A stretch of DNA of 64,000 nt, from the NCBI GenBank assembly GCA_021521415.1, contig JAIQDT010002831.1, positions 186,001 through 250,000 on the forward strand, given 5' to 3'. Under the pieces are notes generated by a model. It was not told where the DNA came from, made no database searches, and saw only the letters and a program-made list of their open reading frames with translations. Made by a program: the position numbers and the translations under genes. Below, in pieces: positions 35,474 to 51,043 of the stretch (the first letter of the stretch is position 1; every line of letters starts with the position of its first letter). Source of the stretch: Bidens hawaiensis. Taxonomy: Eukaryota; Streptophyta; Magnoliopsida; Asterales; Asteraceae.

Positions 35474-36715
35474 TTAAGAGAGTTCATCAGTGTGAGATTG
35501 AGGCTGAGAGTGAAATGGATTGTAGAATTCATCTTCATTCGATACAGCAGGAGTATCAACTGCACTTGACGAGGTTGGTTGATTTTCATCATATTGCGGA
35601 CGTTGCACAATGTTCTCCTCGTCGTCATACAGAATCTGTGAAGCAATTTTCTCATCAATGTCTGCAAAGTCCAAGTAGGGCACATTAAAATATTTGAAAA
35701 GCTTATCATAGTCAAAAGCCTCCGCCGGTCCCATGCTAGGCCTTGGTGATTTGTAACTAGTAATGTCAGTGTTACAGACCACCTTAACCTTGCTGTTCGA
35801 TAAATTAAAGACTCTTCTGTTGGGTGTCCCAACAACATAGCCAACTAAGATGCCTTCATCAGCTTTCACACCAAATTTAGAGTTAGTCTTTAATATCGAA
35901 TATGGGGATCCGAAAGGTTCAAGACCCTTCAAGTTTGGCTTTCTACCATGCATAAGTTCATAACATGTTTTATTTAATCTTTTAACAGTTAAAACATGAT
36001 TAAGGATATAGCAGGCTGTAGCAACAGCCTCAGCCCAGAACACCACGGGAAGTTTAGCATCTTCCAGCATGGTTCTGGCTCCTTCGATTAGCGTTCTATT
36101 CTTCCTCTCAGCTACTCCATTTTGTTGTGGAGTATACGGGGCGCTGTACTGATGTTCTATCCCTTTCTGTAAGCAGAACATCTCCATCTGATAGTTCTTG
36201 AACTCTGTACCATTATCACTCCTGATGTACTTAACCTTTCTCCCAACAATATTTTTAACCTTGGTAATCAAGTTAATTACCAACTGAACTGTCTCATCTT
36301 TTGCCTTCAGAAAGTATACCCAAGAGTATCGAAAGTAATCATCGGTCACAACCAAGCAATATGAAGTTCCTCCTAAACTCTTTACATTCACTGGACCAAA
36401 GAGATCCATGTGAAGTAGGTCTAGGGTGTTGGCTATTGAGTTAACTTTCTTGGTGTGATGAGGCTTTTTGTGTTGCTTTCCCTTCTTGCACGAAATGCAT
36501 TGATCTTCGAAGTTGAAACTCTTCAAAGGAACCCCAAGTACCAGCCCGTTCTTGACAATGTAGTTCATCTTCCGAAGATGTATATGACCCATTCTTCGGT
36601 GCCACGGTTCTGACTCAGATTCCATTGCTTTTGACAAGAGACATGATTCTTCTGTTGTTAACTCGGTTGATCTCATATCCATGACATACGTGTTCTTCTC
36701 TCTTGGAGCTCTCAT
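35474..36715 (-). pseudogene. Copia integrase
   Basis: This carries the H-x4-H (HRRMGH) and C-x2-C (CISCKKGKQHK) zinc-binding motif and the DD35E core (LLHMDLFGP, IRSDNGTEF, QQNGVAERKNRT), followed by the PF-type region (MHGRKPNLKGLEPFGSP). An in-frame stop at 35474-35476 separates it from the RT region, and a frame change separates it from the protease. Otherwise it is well preserved. Confidence 0.93.
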
Positions 36716-36824
36716 TACTACCCACGCCTCTGGTATCTTGAAACCAGGTTAAAGTACAAGTGCCTCATCTTTTGTGAAATGAACAGTGTATTCTTTATCC
36801 CAAATCTGAGAGACACTGAGCAAG

Positions 36825-37052
36825 TTATGCTTCAATTCTTCTACAAAATTCATTTTTTTCCAACTTTATTCTTCCATTCGTCACTGTCCGAATACCACTG
36901 ATTCTTCCTCCACTCTCTCCAGCGAAACTAACTCTTCCTCCTTGAACAGATTTCCAGTCACGTAACAATTTCTTGTTACCAGTCATGTGCCGGGAACAGC
37001 CACTGTCAACTACCCACATATTATTTACAGCCCTGTTTGACTGTTCCTGCAC
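36825..37052 (-). pseudogene. Copia aspartic protease
   Basis: The motif WVVDSGCSRHMTGNK contains the catalytic DSG of Copia proteases. The frame matches the upstream gag C-terminal segment but is broken by stops on both sides. Confidence 0.88.
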
Positions 37053-37211
37053 GATTAAAGAGATAGATTAAAATCTGGGGACCCAAGACCTTCTGGTCTT
37101 GGGTTGGGTAAATCTGTTGTCCGGCATCCAGTATCTTGATTGCCCAAAATCAGTTTGAGGAAAGTTTCTATAAGTTCTGAATGGAAAACTTCTAGAGGAA
37201 TGGCTATGAGG

Positions 37212-39717
37212 TCATCCAAACCTTCGTGAATTAACAAAATTATAACTATTGGTTTGGTAGTTTACTGGGAAAAACCGAGATTGATTTCTTTGAAATCTTG
37301 GATTAGTCCAATGATTTGTCTTTGATGAGTTAGCATTCTTACCAGCATCATAATTATTATTTGTTTTATTCTCAGTTTTAGGAGGCCTCATACTTCTAGA
37401 TTTTCTCTGTTTTAGAAGACAATCAGCGACCAGGTGTCCTACTCTGTTGCATCTGAAACAACTTATGTTCAAACCATTCTGGTTGTGTTGGACTTTCGTC
37501 TCAGAAGTTGCCGCAGATGTCAAAGCTACGTTACTACCCGTTTGTCTAACATATGGTGGGACAAACGGATTTAGGGGAGATTTCTTTTCATCAGGTTTAT
37601 ATTCCTCCCCTCTTTTTAGTAACAGGACCTCTTCCTCTATCTCATCAGATTCGGACGACTTGTCTGAATTTGACGAGATGGAACTAGAGACAGAGCTAGT
37701 GACATTAGAAGTTGTAGTACTTCTTTCACTCTCATTGACTTCAGTTTCTTTAGCAGAGACTTTTATAGGAACCGTTTGACTAATTTCAACATTCTCAGAT
37801 TTCTGATTACTAGGATTATACGTATAGTTATTGTTGTATGGTGGTGGAATTTCACAGAATCCAATTCCCCCTTTGTTAATCAGGGAACGTTGAACACTTA
37901 TGATATGATCTAACATATTTGAAGAATTTCTAAATTGTTCAATTTTTCTATTCAATTCCACCACTTTTACCTGGTAATCAGCTATCTGTTTATCCTTTAA
38001 GCAATTAGTTTGGTTTTTTCTTCTAAAACTTCGTAACTAAGATCAATTACTTGAATTTTTTCGGCTAGTGTAGCTTTAAGACTTCTGATGTCCTTTTCGC
38101 TAGCTTTGATTTTTACCGAGTAACTATTTTCTTTAGTTTTAGAATAATGATGATCTTCTTTTAAGGTTTTATATTGAGTGTCCAAACTAACAAATTGATC
38201 AGTTAATGTTTTCAATTGATCAGACAGATTTTCATATTGTTCACAATGAAGTTCAGAACTTACCTCTGAGAGCTGATCATTCACCTCTGCCATGTATGCT
38301 TGATCTTCCCCTGTCTCGCTCTTACTTCCTCCAGCTACGATGTTTACCAAGTTAGCTTGTTCAAATACCTCCTCAACTTATATATTCCAGTTGTATCCTT
38401 CGTTCTGTTGTGATACCATAGCCCTATTTTCACTACCACCCCTATTCTGTTGAGCAGGCCTGTTCTGACTTCGTTCGACTCTTTCATTTGTACATTCCTT
38501 AGCAAAGTGACCATTCTGTTGACAATTATAACAACGAACCTTCGACTTATCAAACCCTGGTCTTTCACCAACAAACTTTCTACCCGTTTTCTTCATAAAT
38601 CTTTTTACCCTTCTGACTATCATAGACATCTGCCACTGCAGATCCATCTTTTCTAGATCATCAACATCAATCTGATCATAGTCTTCATCCAGAGTTGCAG
38701 GTCGACTATTTTACCTTTAATGTAATTCTCATAAGACGCAATGAAGGATGCATAGAGAGCAAACTGTTGTTCGGCTGATTTCACACTCATGGGCATCTGA
38801 GAGTAATTATTGCTTGGAACATTTGGTGAGAAACTACCAGCTGACGCTTGAGGTTTTGAAGAATTACTACCTCCTGCTACGAAGCATATGTCACTATCCA
38901 TATTAAGAGTCACATGACCATCTGAAGTGGAGTTTGATTCCCCCTTTGAGTAGTACGCAGTGGATTCTGATCTTGAACTTGAGCTTGGAGTGACTTTCAC
39001 ACCATACATTCCCGGATCCTGAACCTGATCATTTGGTGTCTCCTTTCTAACCATGTTAAGCTCAAAATTTCGTAACTTATTTACCACCGTTTCTAAATCA
39101 ACCTTGTCAAAATCCTTATCTTCTCTCATCAGAACAGTGTACATCTCCCATTTTGGTGGGAGAGTATCAAGAAGTTTCTCAACGATCTCTTCTTCCTTGT
39201 ATTCAATTGAGTAATTATTTAGCTCAGTCATCAAATGATAATATCGTGTGATGATATCATCAAGTGATTCATTTTTCAGGTACATGAATACAGAGAATTG
39301 AGTTTTTAACAGCTTCGTCTTTGAAGTACGTATCCCCACATTACCTTCATATCTGTTTTCTAGTGCTTCCCATAGCTCTCTAGCAGTCTTGTATTTCTTG
39401 AAGGTATGAAGTATTTCTTGTGGAAGAGCCATTGTTATCGCTGCATGCGCTTTACTCTCTGCCTCATACATTTTCTTTTCATCATCTTCCATCTTACTGT
39501 ACTTCTTAATCTGTTCACGACCTTCAAACATGGATGTTGGTGGAATATACCCGTCTTGAATGCACACCCACATCTTAGCATCTTGATACTTTACATACTG
39601 TTCAAACCGATCTTTCCATGCAACAAAATCAGTACCCTTCAGCAGTTTTAGAGCTTTAGTTGCAGACCCAGCTTCAACCTCCATCTTTACTAGTTCAGTG
39701 ATGTTTAATGAAGTCAT
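37212..39717 (-). pseudogene. Copia gag with two zinc knuckles and a coiled-coil segment
   Basis: The frame from ATG 39717 encodes a UBN2-type gag domain (WKDRFEQYVKYQDAKMWV, ARELWEALENRYEG, SLDDIITRYYHLMTEL) over about residues 25-235. After a frameshift comes the knuckle CYNCQQNGHFAKEC (about 38490-38535). A leucine-rich, probably coiled-coil region (DQLKTLTDQFVSLDTQYKTLKED) follows, then after another frame change a second knuckle, CFRCNRVGHLVADC (about 37425-37470). Two knuckles separated by a coiled coil is an unusual, extended gag; the Copia copy at 55065 shows the first knuckle and a coiled coil in the same order. Confidence 0.9.
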
Positions 39718-39775
39718 GATTGAAAGAAACGAAACTCAAACTTTCCAAAAATATACTTTTTTGAACAGTGAGCAG

Positions 39776-39930
39776 ATAGTGAAGTTGTTACAACTTCGCT
39801 TGAAGCTTAACTTCGCTGAACACTCAACCTCACTGCTTCCTAACTTCGCCTCTTAACTTCGCTTCACAATAACTTCGCTTAAACCCTATAAGTTCGCTTA
39901 AACCCTACGTAAGTTGACGGCAACTTCGCT
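39776..39930 (-). repeat. AACTTCGC array in the Copia leader
   Basis: At least seven copies of AACTTCGC (plus strand), mostly as TTAACTTCGCTT or CTAACTTCGCC, lie between the gag start and the primer site. Confidence 0.85.
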
Positions 39931-40126
39931 TGATGAACACGAGGTTTTGCAGGTTTTAGTTGGGTGTATTGCGAGGTATGCGAAGGTGTTTTGGGGTATA
40001 TTTGATGGTGGAAGATGGGCAAGACACAAAAACTAGGTGTTTCAACGTAAATTGTTCCGCGAATAGTCGAACGGAACGATCTTAACACCTGTGTGATAAT
40101 CCCGAACCACACAATCACGAGCAAAT

Positions 40127-40138
40127 GCTCTGATACCA
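40127..40138 (-). other. Primer binding site of the Copia element
   Basis: On the minus strand TGGTATCAGAGC lies 2 bp after the 5' LTR. It is complementary to initiator tRNA-Met. Confidence 0.92.
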
Positions 40139-40140
40139 AC

Positions 40141-40560
40141 TGTAGGATCCCAGCCGGATCACACAGGAATATCTCGTAGTACAAGGGTGCGGAATCCCCA
40201 CGTAATACGATATGAGTGTAAGATAAATTATGCGTTGAATCGGTAAAGTATAACACACGGAACAATACTAATAAACTCGATTATATTGCAAAGCTTCAAC
40301 ACGTGATATCAATAATCACTAACACACGTTCTGCCGTCCAAAAACTCTTTTTCAAACAAACCTAAGCCGAAGTATATATAGACTTTGACAACTTCGCCTA
40401 ACATACTAGGCGAAGTTGTCTAACTTCGCTATTCCCAAGTTCGCTAACATACATGGCGAACTTACATAAAACAATATTCAAACAAAAACGAAACAAACTA
40501 AAACGATTACAGACACATGAAAAACACGAGATACTGAACTACTGACATCATGCACCAACA
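40141..40560 (-). repeat. 5' LTR of the Copia element
   Basis: A 420-bp TG...CA LTR. On the minus strand, U3 contains repeated GGCGAAGTT/AACTTCGCC words (40388-40465) directly upstream of the TATA box TATATATA (40373-40380). Confidence 0.93.
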
Positions 40561-41958
40561 GTTTCTTCTTCAGAAAGAAACGTCTATACTGAGTTTCTTC
40601 TTCAAGAAGAACATTAATTTAATTATAATCTTTGAATACTATATTTCTTAATAATAAAGAAATACTATTTTAATTATACCCCTTGTATATACTTGCTTAC
40701 GTTTCTTAAGAAGAAACAATCTTTTGACTACAACCTTTGCTTAAGAAAAGTTATATAATACTAAATTGTAATCAAGGTTCGGCTATATCTCCGACTATGG
40801 TCTTAAGACATTTATAATAATGAAATAATAACTTAGGCAGAACCCCTACCTCGCACAGGTATTCGGAGTTAGATATTCCAAAGTTTATATGGGCAGCACT
40901 TCTACTCTATGTACGTTTATTGAGGCGTCTTGATCAACCTTCCTTGGCACGCAAATCGAGGCGATGTTTAGGTGTTGCCGGGTCGTGCACGTATTTCAAG
41001 GCGGAATACCGGGTTACTTTTGGGTGGCACTCATTCCGAGGAAAGAGGAAACGCCGGGTATTGACACGGTTTACGAGGTGATATTTGTCGGGTCGGTGGC
41101 ACGCAAAACGGTGTAGAGAGAGAAAGTAACTTAGAGAGAGTGTGGGAATGTGTGTGTGAGAATAAGCCCGTAACCTCCCCTTTTATAGCTGAAACTGAGT
41201 CCCATCGCGATACACAATGGGCTCTTCTTTAAACGTGTCGCATATCGCGATGCCCACTTTCCTTAGATCACGCCACGTGTCGCACGTGGCCTGCCTTGCC
41301 TGCAACGTGTCACCTGGGTGTGACACGTGTCCCTGAGTCATAACGGACCATCGCGATACACGATGGCCGTGTTCTTGGACTCATCGCGTATCACGATGGG
41401 TTCTTGGATATTATTTTTCATTTTTGGTCTTTTGTCTTTTATTGGTTGTCATGTCTAGGTCTAAATCTCGTTATCCAAAAATACTAAGGCGGCTCTCAAG
41501 CGGCGATGCGAGCGTGCGAAGTGCAAAGTGCGCCATCAAAGTGCCACATTGCGCCCAACGCCCTTCGCCGTCTCCTTTGGCCTCGTCCTCGTTCGTGCGC
41601 GTCGGGTGCGAACACTTGGTGCATGTTTAACATAAAAGAATATAACTATGGAAATTCTATCTCTTATAAATAGCTTCCATTTATTTACCACTTTCCATGT
41701 GGGATGGATTCCATTTCCTTATTTTTACCCAAGTGGAATGCTTCCACTTTCTTACATCTTTTCATGTGGGATGGAGTTTCTTTTTCTTATTTCCTTCATC
41801 TGGGATGACTTACCTTATATATTTATTTCCTTATCTTATTTTCTTATTATTTATCTTGAAAATATTTTTCTCATTACTTGTCTTTGAGATTATTATTGAT
41901 CCTTTAACTTTATTAATTTTTCAAATTTGGACCAAAATTTTGAGGATGTTACAATAGG

Positions 41959-43694
41959 GATGATGTAAAGTGATTGATTATAAATAACAGAATCATCCAA
42001 AAGTTCATACTTGATTTTGTTGAAAATGGACAATACTTGAATCATGAAACTATATTATTCTAAAATAGAATAAGAACCCTTTATTGAAAAGTATTTTGGC
42101 TTGTTATGAAATTACAAAATAGGGTGAAGATCTGGACTTTTAAATTATTTAATAATATTTGCACAAAAAATAACAAATTTAATTAGTAACATTGTTAATA
42201 AACTTAGAATATGAACTAGGAACTTAAAACTCGATTAAACGTGTCTTGTGTATTTATATGATCAAAATTGGAATTTATGGTGAATTATGTGTTATTATAT
42301 GTGTAATTAGTTCATAAGATGATTAGTGTATACTTATTCAACTTATTTGACATGTTGGTAACGTTAACGGTCGAAAAATTGGCTTTTTAAACGAAACCGA
42401 CACAACTATTAGGGACTGTTTTAGAACAGCCCCTAAAGTGGTATAATACTCATGTATAAAATAATATAATACATGGGAAAATGACAAGATGATAAAATTT
42501 AGTCATAAACGGTTCGTGTCGCGAAAACCGACACGAAAACGTTAAAAAGTTGCTATTCTAAGAAAATATTAACAAGAATGAAAATAATATATTTTTACAA
42601 TGTAACTTATAAAACTTGACTAATATATATATAAGAAACAAGTATTTCATGATTTAAAAGTTACATTTTACACGAAAAAACAAAACGAGTCATTTCTAAA
42701 CATAAAACCGACAAAACCGACAAGAATTATGAAAAATAAAAGATTAATATTTTATTAAAACTTTCCAGCAACTGAAACTTAAAATATATTTATATTTTAG
42801 TTGATTATTAATTGACTTAGTTATTTAATAGTTAACGCGAAACCGAACTATGTATACTCGTTAACTTAATAGGAACTTATTTGCTTATGTGCTTGTGTGG
42901 ACATTAGATTAGGATTACTAAAGTAAAAGGATGATATAAAAACTAAACTAAGTTTTATAAACAAAACGTGTACTAATATAGGACACGAGATTTTGAAACG
43001 ACAGGCTGCAAACCATGAGTTTCTCTATCGAACCCCCTCGTTTTTAACTGGAATTGTTTTTAAATGTTATTATAATTGTTTTGGGGGGGGGGGGGAAAGC
43101 ATATTCTTTAAATTACATATCGATTTCATTAAAGACATTTTAATTTACAAACTGTGTCAAACGCGGGATGATCTAGTTGGCTAGATAACGGTTAACCCTA
43201 GAAAGGGACACAGAACTATGGGTAGATTTATCGGGGTGACGCCCCCCACTTCCATCGCGTTGGGTTAGAAGTGGGCGTATTTTGAGTATGGTATGTGTTA
43301 GGTTATTAACTATGATAGTCATATGTAATGTTGTATTCTTTGCTTGTCTACAACAACATTTAAGAAGTAAAATGCCTATTGTTTTTGTGATGTAATGACA
43401 GTAGATCATTACACACGGGTTTGTGTTATAATGGCGGTAAACCATTATACACGGGATGTTTTTGATATAATCCGGGGTGTAGTGACGATTACACACGAAT
43501 TGATATTGGATATAATGACAAAAGATCATTATATGGATGTTGTTTTCGATATATATATACTACTTTTATTATAAAGGGAAACTCACTAACACATAGTGTT
43601 GACCATTATTTTAATATGCTTTTAAGGTAAGTGAAGGTTTCGAGGAGGCATGGAAAGGAGGGTGGGTCATGTTTGAATAATGTTAAAATAAGAC
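41959..43694. other. AT-rich spacer of probable transposon origin
   Basis: No gene is recognised. It contains a poly-G run at about 43084-43095 and a degenerate tandem repeat at 43378-43545. Confidence 0.5.
43378..43545. repeat. Degenerate tandem repeat, period about 45-50 bp
   Basis: Four units contain GATATAATGAC or TTATAATGGC followed by GATCATTACACACGG-like text. They encode the repetitive frame MIYCHY/MVYRHY on the minus strand, which is not regarded as a gene. Confidence 0.6.
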
Positions 43695-43702
43695 CGTGCG
43701 AT

Positions 43703-44290
43703 TAGGGGTGTTCAAGAAATCCGAAATCCGAAAAAATCCGAAATCCGAACCGAAACCGAAACCCAAATAAACCGATCCGAATTATTATTCGGATATTTGG
43801 ATCGGATCAATCCAAATATCCGAATAACTAATTCGGATTCGGATCGGATTCGGATATGGAATTTTAAAAAATTCGGATTGTTCGGATTATTCGGATATCC
43901 GTTTAATCCGAATAAAAACATGTTTTTAGTGGTATTTTCCAGTTTTGTATATTTATTAGACTATTATTTGAAGTTTAAACTTTAAATTTGTGTTAAGAGT
44001 AATTCGTATTTTTCGTTTTGTATGTTTATTGTGATTTTAAACTATTAAATGTTAAGAACAAAAAAATATGAAAATTTTTTAGGTTTATTTCGGTTTATTC
44101 GGATAATTTCGGATTATTCGGATATTATCCGAATCCGATCCGAATTGAATTCGGATAGATTCAGATCAGATAGGAATATTCTTAATTCGGATCGGATCGG
44201 ATTTCGGATAGGGTCCAAAAATTTTCAAATCCGAATAACCCGAATCGAATAACCCGAATAATCCGTTATCCGATCCGATGAACACCCCTA
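43703..44290. mobile_element. hAT-type MITE rich in TCGGAT repeats
   Basis: A 588-bp element has an 8-bp TSD CGTGCGAT (43695-43702 and 44291-44298) and TIRs TAGGGGTGTTCA and TGAACACCCCTA. Both flanks of the interior are packed with ATCCGAAT/ATTCGGAT words in both orientations around an AT-rich centre. It is non-coding and would be mobilised by a hAT transposase. Confidence 0.92.
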
Positions 44291-44390
44291 CGTGCGATGA
44301 CACGTGTATAAAAACTCTGATGTTGTAATATATATTTTCTTTAACGAAAGATAATCTTTTATTATTAATTATTCTATTGTTATTGGCTAT

Positions 44391-44463
44391 CGGCATCTGT
44401 CATAACCAGAACGACTTAAGTTAAGTCTTCCGCTGTTTTAAGTTAAGATTTTCGGGGTGTGAC
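44391..44463 (+). repeat. Possible 3' terminus of an LTR in plus orientation
   Basis: The sequence ends TTTTCGGGGTGTGACA, matching the end of the Gypsy-type LTRs in this window. The 5' end of the LTR could not be fixed. Confidence 0.4.
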
Positions 44464-45415
44464 ATGGTTTGTTCAATTACGCAACTTTAATACCGATTTT
44501 AAATTTATTGCAAATGGATACCTCACTTTTCTAAAACTTGCAATTTTAGTACTTTTTTTTAACTTCGTCTATTTTACCTGTTAAGTCAGGGGTACAATGG
44601 TAAATTCATTATTTTTTTTTCTTTTTCTTTTTTCCTCTTTTCTCCCCCGTCTTCTACCTCATTTTTCCTCTTCTTTCACCACTCTCTCTCTCTCTCTCTA
44701 CATCTTCCCCACCACTACCACCTCTCTCTCTCTTGATTCGGTCACCATTTTCGGTGAGATACCACAACATCTCCATTTAAATCCACAACTACCCCATTTA
44801 AAAAACCTACTGCCGAACCCCCCCCCCCCCCCCACCATCTATCACCATCCAACCTTATACAACCATCACAAAATCAACCGCCACCACCCCCAGCCTTCCA
44901 GTACCACCACATCCCATCCCCCACTTGCAGTACCTACACAATTACCATGAAACAACCACAACAAACCAGAAAACCACCGTTGACCTGTCACCGCTAACCC
45001 TAGCACCGCCCACCAGACCTGTCGCCACCAACCCTACCCTTACCACCAATAACATCTTATGAGAATGCAAAAGAATTTCAAGTAAACTCTCATTCTGCAA
45101 CCTAAATCCAGTGTTGTGTATTGGATTTTTGGGGTTTGGATTTGGGGATTTAGGGTGTGCTTGGATTTAAGAAAAATATTTTTTAAAGAGAAAAGTGGAA
45201 AGATTGAGTAGAAGACGAAGAGAAGAGGAAAAACGAAAAAGAAAAAAAATAATATTGAATTTACCACAGTACCCCTAAATTAACGGGTAAAATAGACGGA
45301 GTTAAAAAAAGTACTAAATTGCAAGTTTTAAAAAGGTGAGGTATCCATTTGCAATAAATTCAAAATCTATACGAAAGTTTCGTAATTGAATAAACCACAG
45401 GTACTAAAATGACAC
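44464..45415. mobile_element. Foldback/MITE-like element, family A relative
   Basis: The two arms are inverted copies: CAATTACG.AACTTT, TTATTGCAAATGGATACCTCAC, AACTTGCAATTTTAGTAC and CGTCTATTTTACC recur in reverse on the right. The right end TACTAAAATGACACTTA matches the family at 19820-20314, while the left end lacks the outermost 20-25 bases. The interior has CT runs and a poly-C run near 44819-44833. No coding function is seen. Confidence 0.75.
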
Positions 45416-45799
45416 TTACCTATAAATAAAATAATAAATCAAATATGTCCATCTAGGGTTTAAAAACGAATTAATGAAAATTATACGTAAATTATATATT
45501 TGAGTATTTAGAAAATCAAGTTCAAGCTACACGCTTTGCGGCAGCTCGAACTTGTTTCGCGAAGTAACCCTAACGTCTTCGTTGGTTACCTCACGCGAAA
45601 TCCTACAGGATCTAAACCCTCTCTCGAGAGCTTCTTTAAACTAGCACGTTGCGGCAAGGACACGATGAATCGTCGGTATTGGTTCGGTTTTTCAGGATCG
45701 TCCATAGGGATGGCGAAATAAAGCTAGAGCTTTAGGTCTCCACTTCTAAGGCCTATAATTTTCCAAACAAAATTATTATATATAACATTTTACAACTTT
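45416..45799. other. Spacer with a short GC-richer open stretch
   Basis: A 61-codon plus-strand frame (45536-45721) has higher GC than its surroundings. It may be a captured fragment, but I recognise no homology. Confidence 0.3.
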
Positions 45800-45837
45800 G
45801 GTGCCGCAAAGTTCCCATTTGGCTACTTTGCGGCACC
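45800..45837. repeat. Perfect 13-bp hairpin
   Basis: GGTGCCGCAAAGT (45800-45812) and ACTTTGCGGCACC (45825-45837) pair perfectly across a 12-base loop. Confidence 0.85.
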
Positions 45838-46341
45838 GAATTGGTGGATTTTTATTTGTTTTTTTCTATTTATTTTTAGTTTTTGTTTTGTTTTAGTTTC
45901 GGCATGTAATTAACATAACGAAAAACTAACCGAATGTCAATTTTCTTTTTGTTTTTCTATTATTTTGTTTTAGTTAAGAAACCGTGACGAAAACGACCGA
46001 ATTCGCCTAGACTCATCGCGTTTTGTTTTAGTTCCGGTACCATAACGAAAACCGACCGAATGCTGATGTTTTTTTAGTTCAGGTATCGTAACGAACATGA
46101 CAAAAACCAACGAATTCGCATTGACTCACCGTCTCAACGTCCGGTTGATAACGGTCAGGTTTTACCAATGACCGTGTTTTACCAACCGTCGCCACGTCAT
46201 TGGCCCACCTCAATTTTTATAGTTTTTTTGGTCTTAGTTCCGATACAATAATACACGTAATTTACGCCATCAACGCATGGGTTTTACCATCGCTCGGGTT
46301 TTACCAACCTGCCCGGCACAACGCGCCGGGAAGAACACTAG
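45838..46341 (+). mobile_element. Helitron 3' portion with terminal hairpin and CTAG end
   Basis: A GC-rich hairpin, CCCGGC (46312-46317) pairing with GCCGGG (46325-46330), is followed 7 bases later by CTAG (46338-46341) and a host T. This is the signature of Helitron 3' ends. The upstream DNA is rich in TTTTGTTTTAGTTCCGGTACC-like text and repeated GGTTTTACCA words. The 5' TC end was not found, so the start given is arbitrary. Confidence 0.65.

Positions 46342-51043
<4,702 letters not shown>

Larger units (their letters stand above)
28204..40560 (-). mobile_element. Ty1/Copia LTR retrotransposon with a large extra ORF after pol
   Basis: The 12,357-bp element is flanked by the TSD GTTTC (28199-28203 and 40561-40565). 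LTRs are 28204-28608 (3') and 40141-40560 (5'), with the primer site at 40127-40138 and the polypurine tract at 28609-28620. Minus-strand order is leader, gag, protease, integrase, RT, RNase H, a spacer of about 2.1 kb, then an ORF of about 980 codons. Protease-integrase-RT order identifies Ty1/Copia. An extra ORF after pol recalls Sireviruses, but I cannot assign the lineage. Several frameshifts and stops make this copy defective. Confidence 0.93.
24077..41953 (-). mobile_element. Solo LTR of a second Gypsy-type element, split by two insertions
   Basis: The segment begins TGTCACACCCCGAC at 24077 and ends GAGGATGTTACA at 41953, with the TSD ATAGG at 24072-24076 and 41954-41958. Subtracting the MULE-like and Copia insertions with their TSDs leaves about 2.4 kb. 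On the minus strand the U3 holds repeated CATCGCGATACACGATGG-like words (about 41200-41400), then TATAAAA at 41181-41187 and a CA/CT-rich leader. Confidence 0.88.

Noticed and set aside
43173..43529. 118-codon repetitive minus-strand frame
   Set aside because: It reflects the degenerate tandem repeat and has no coding-like composition.
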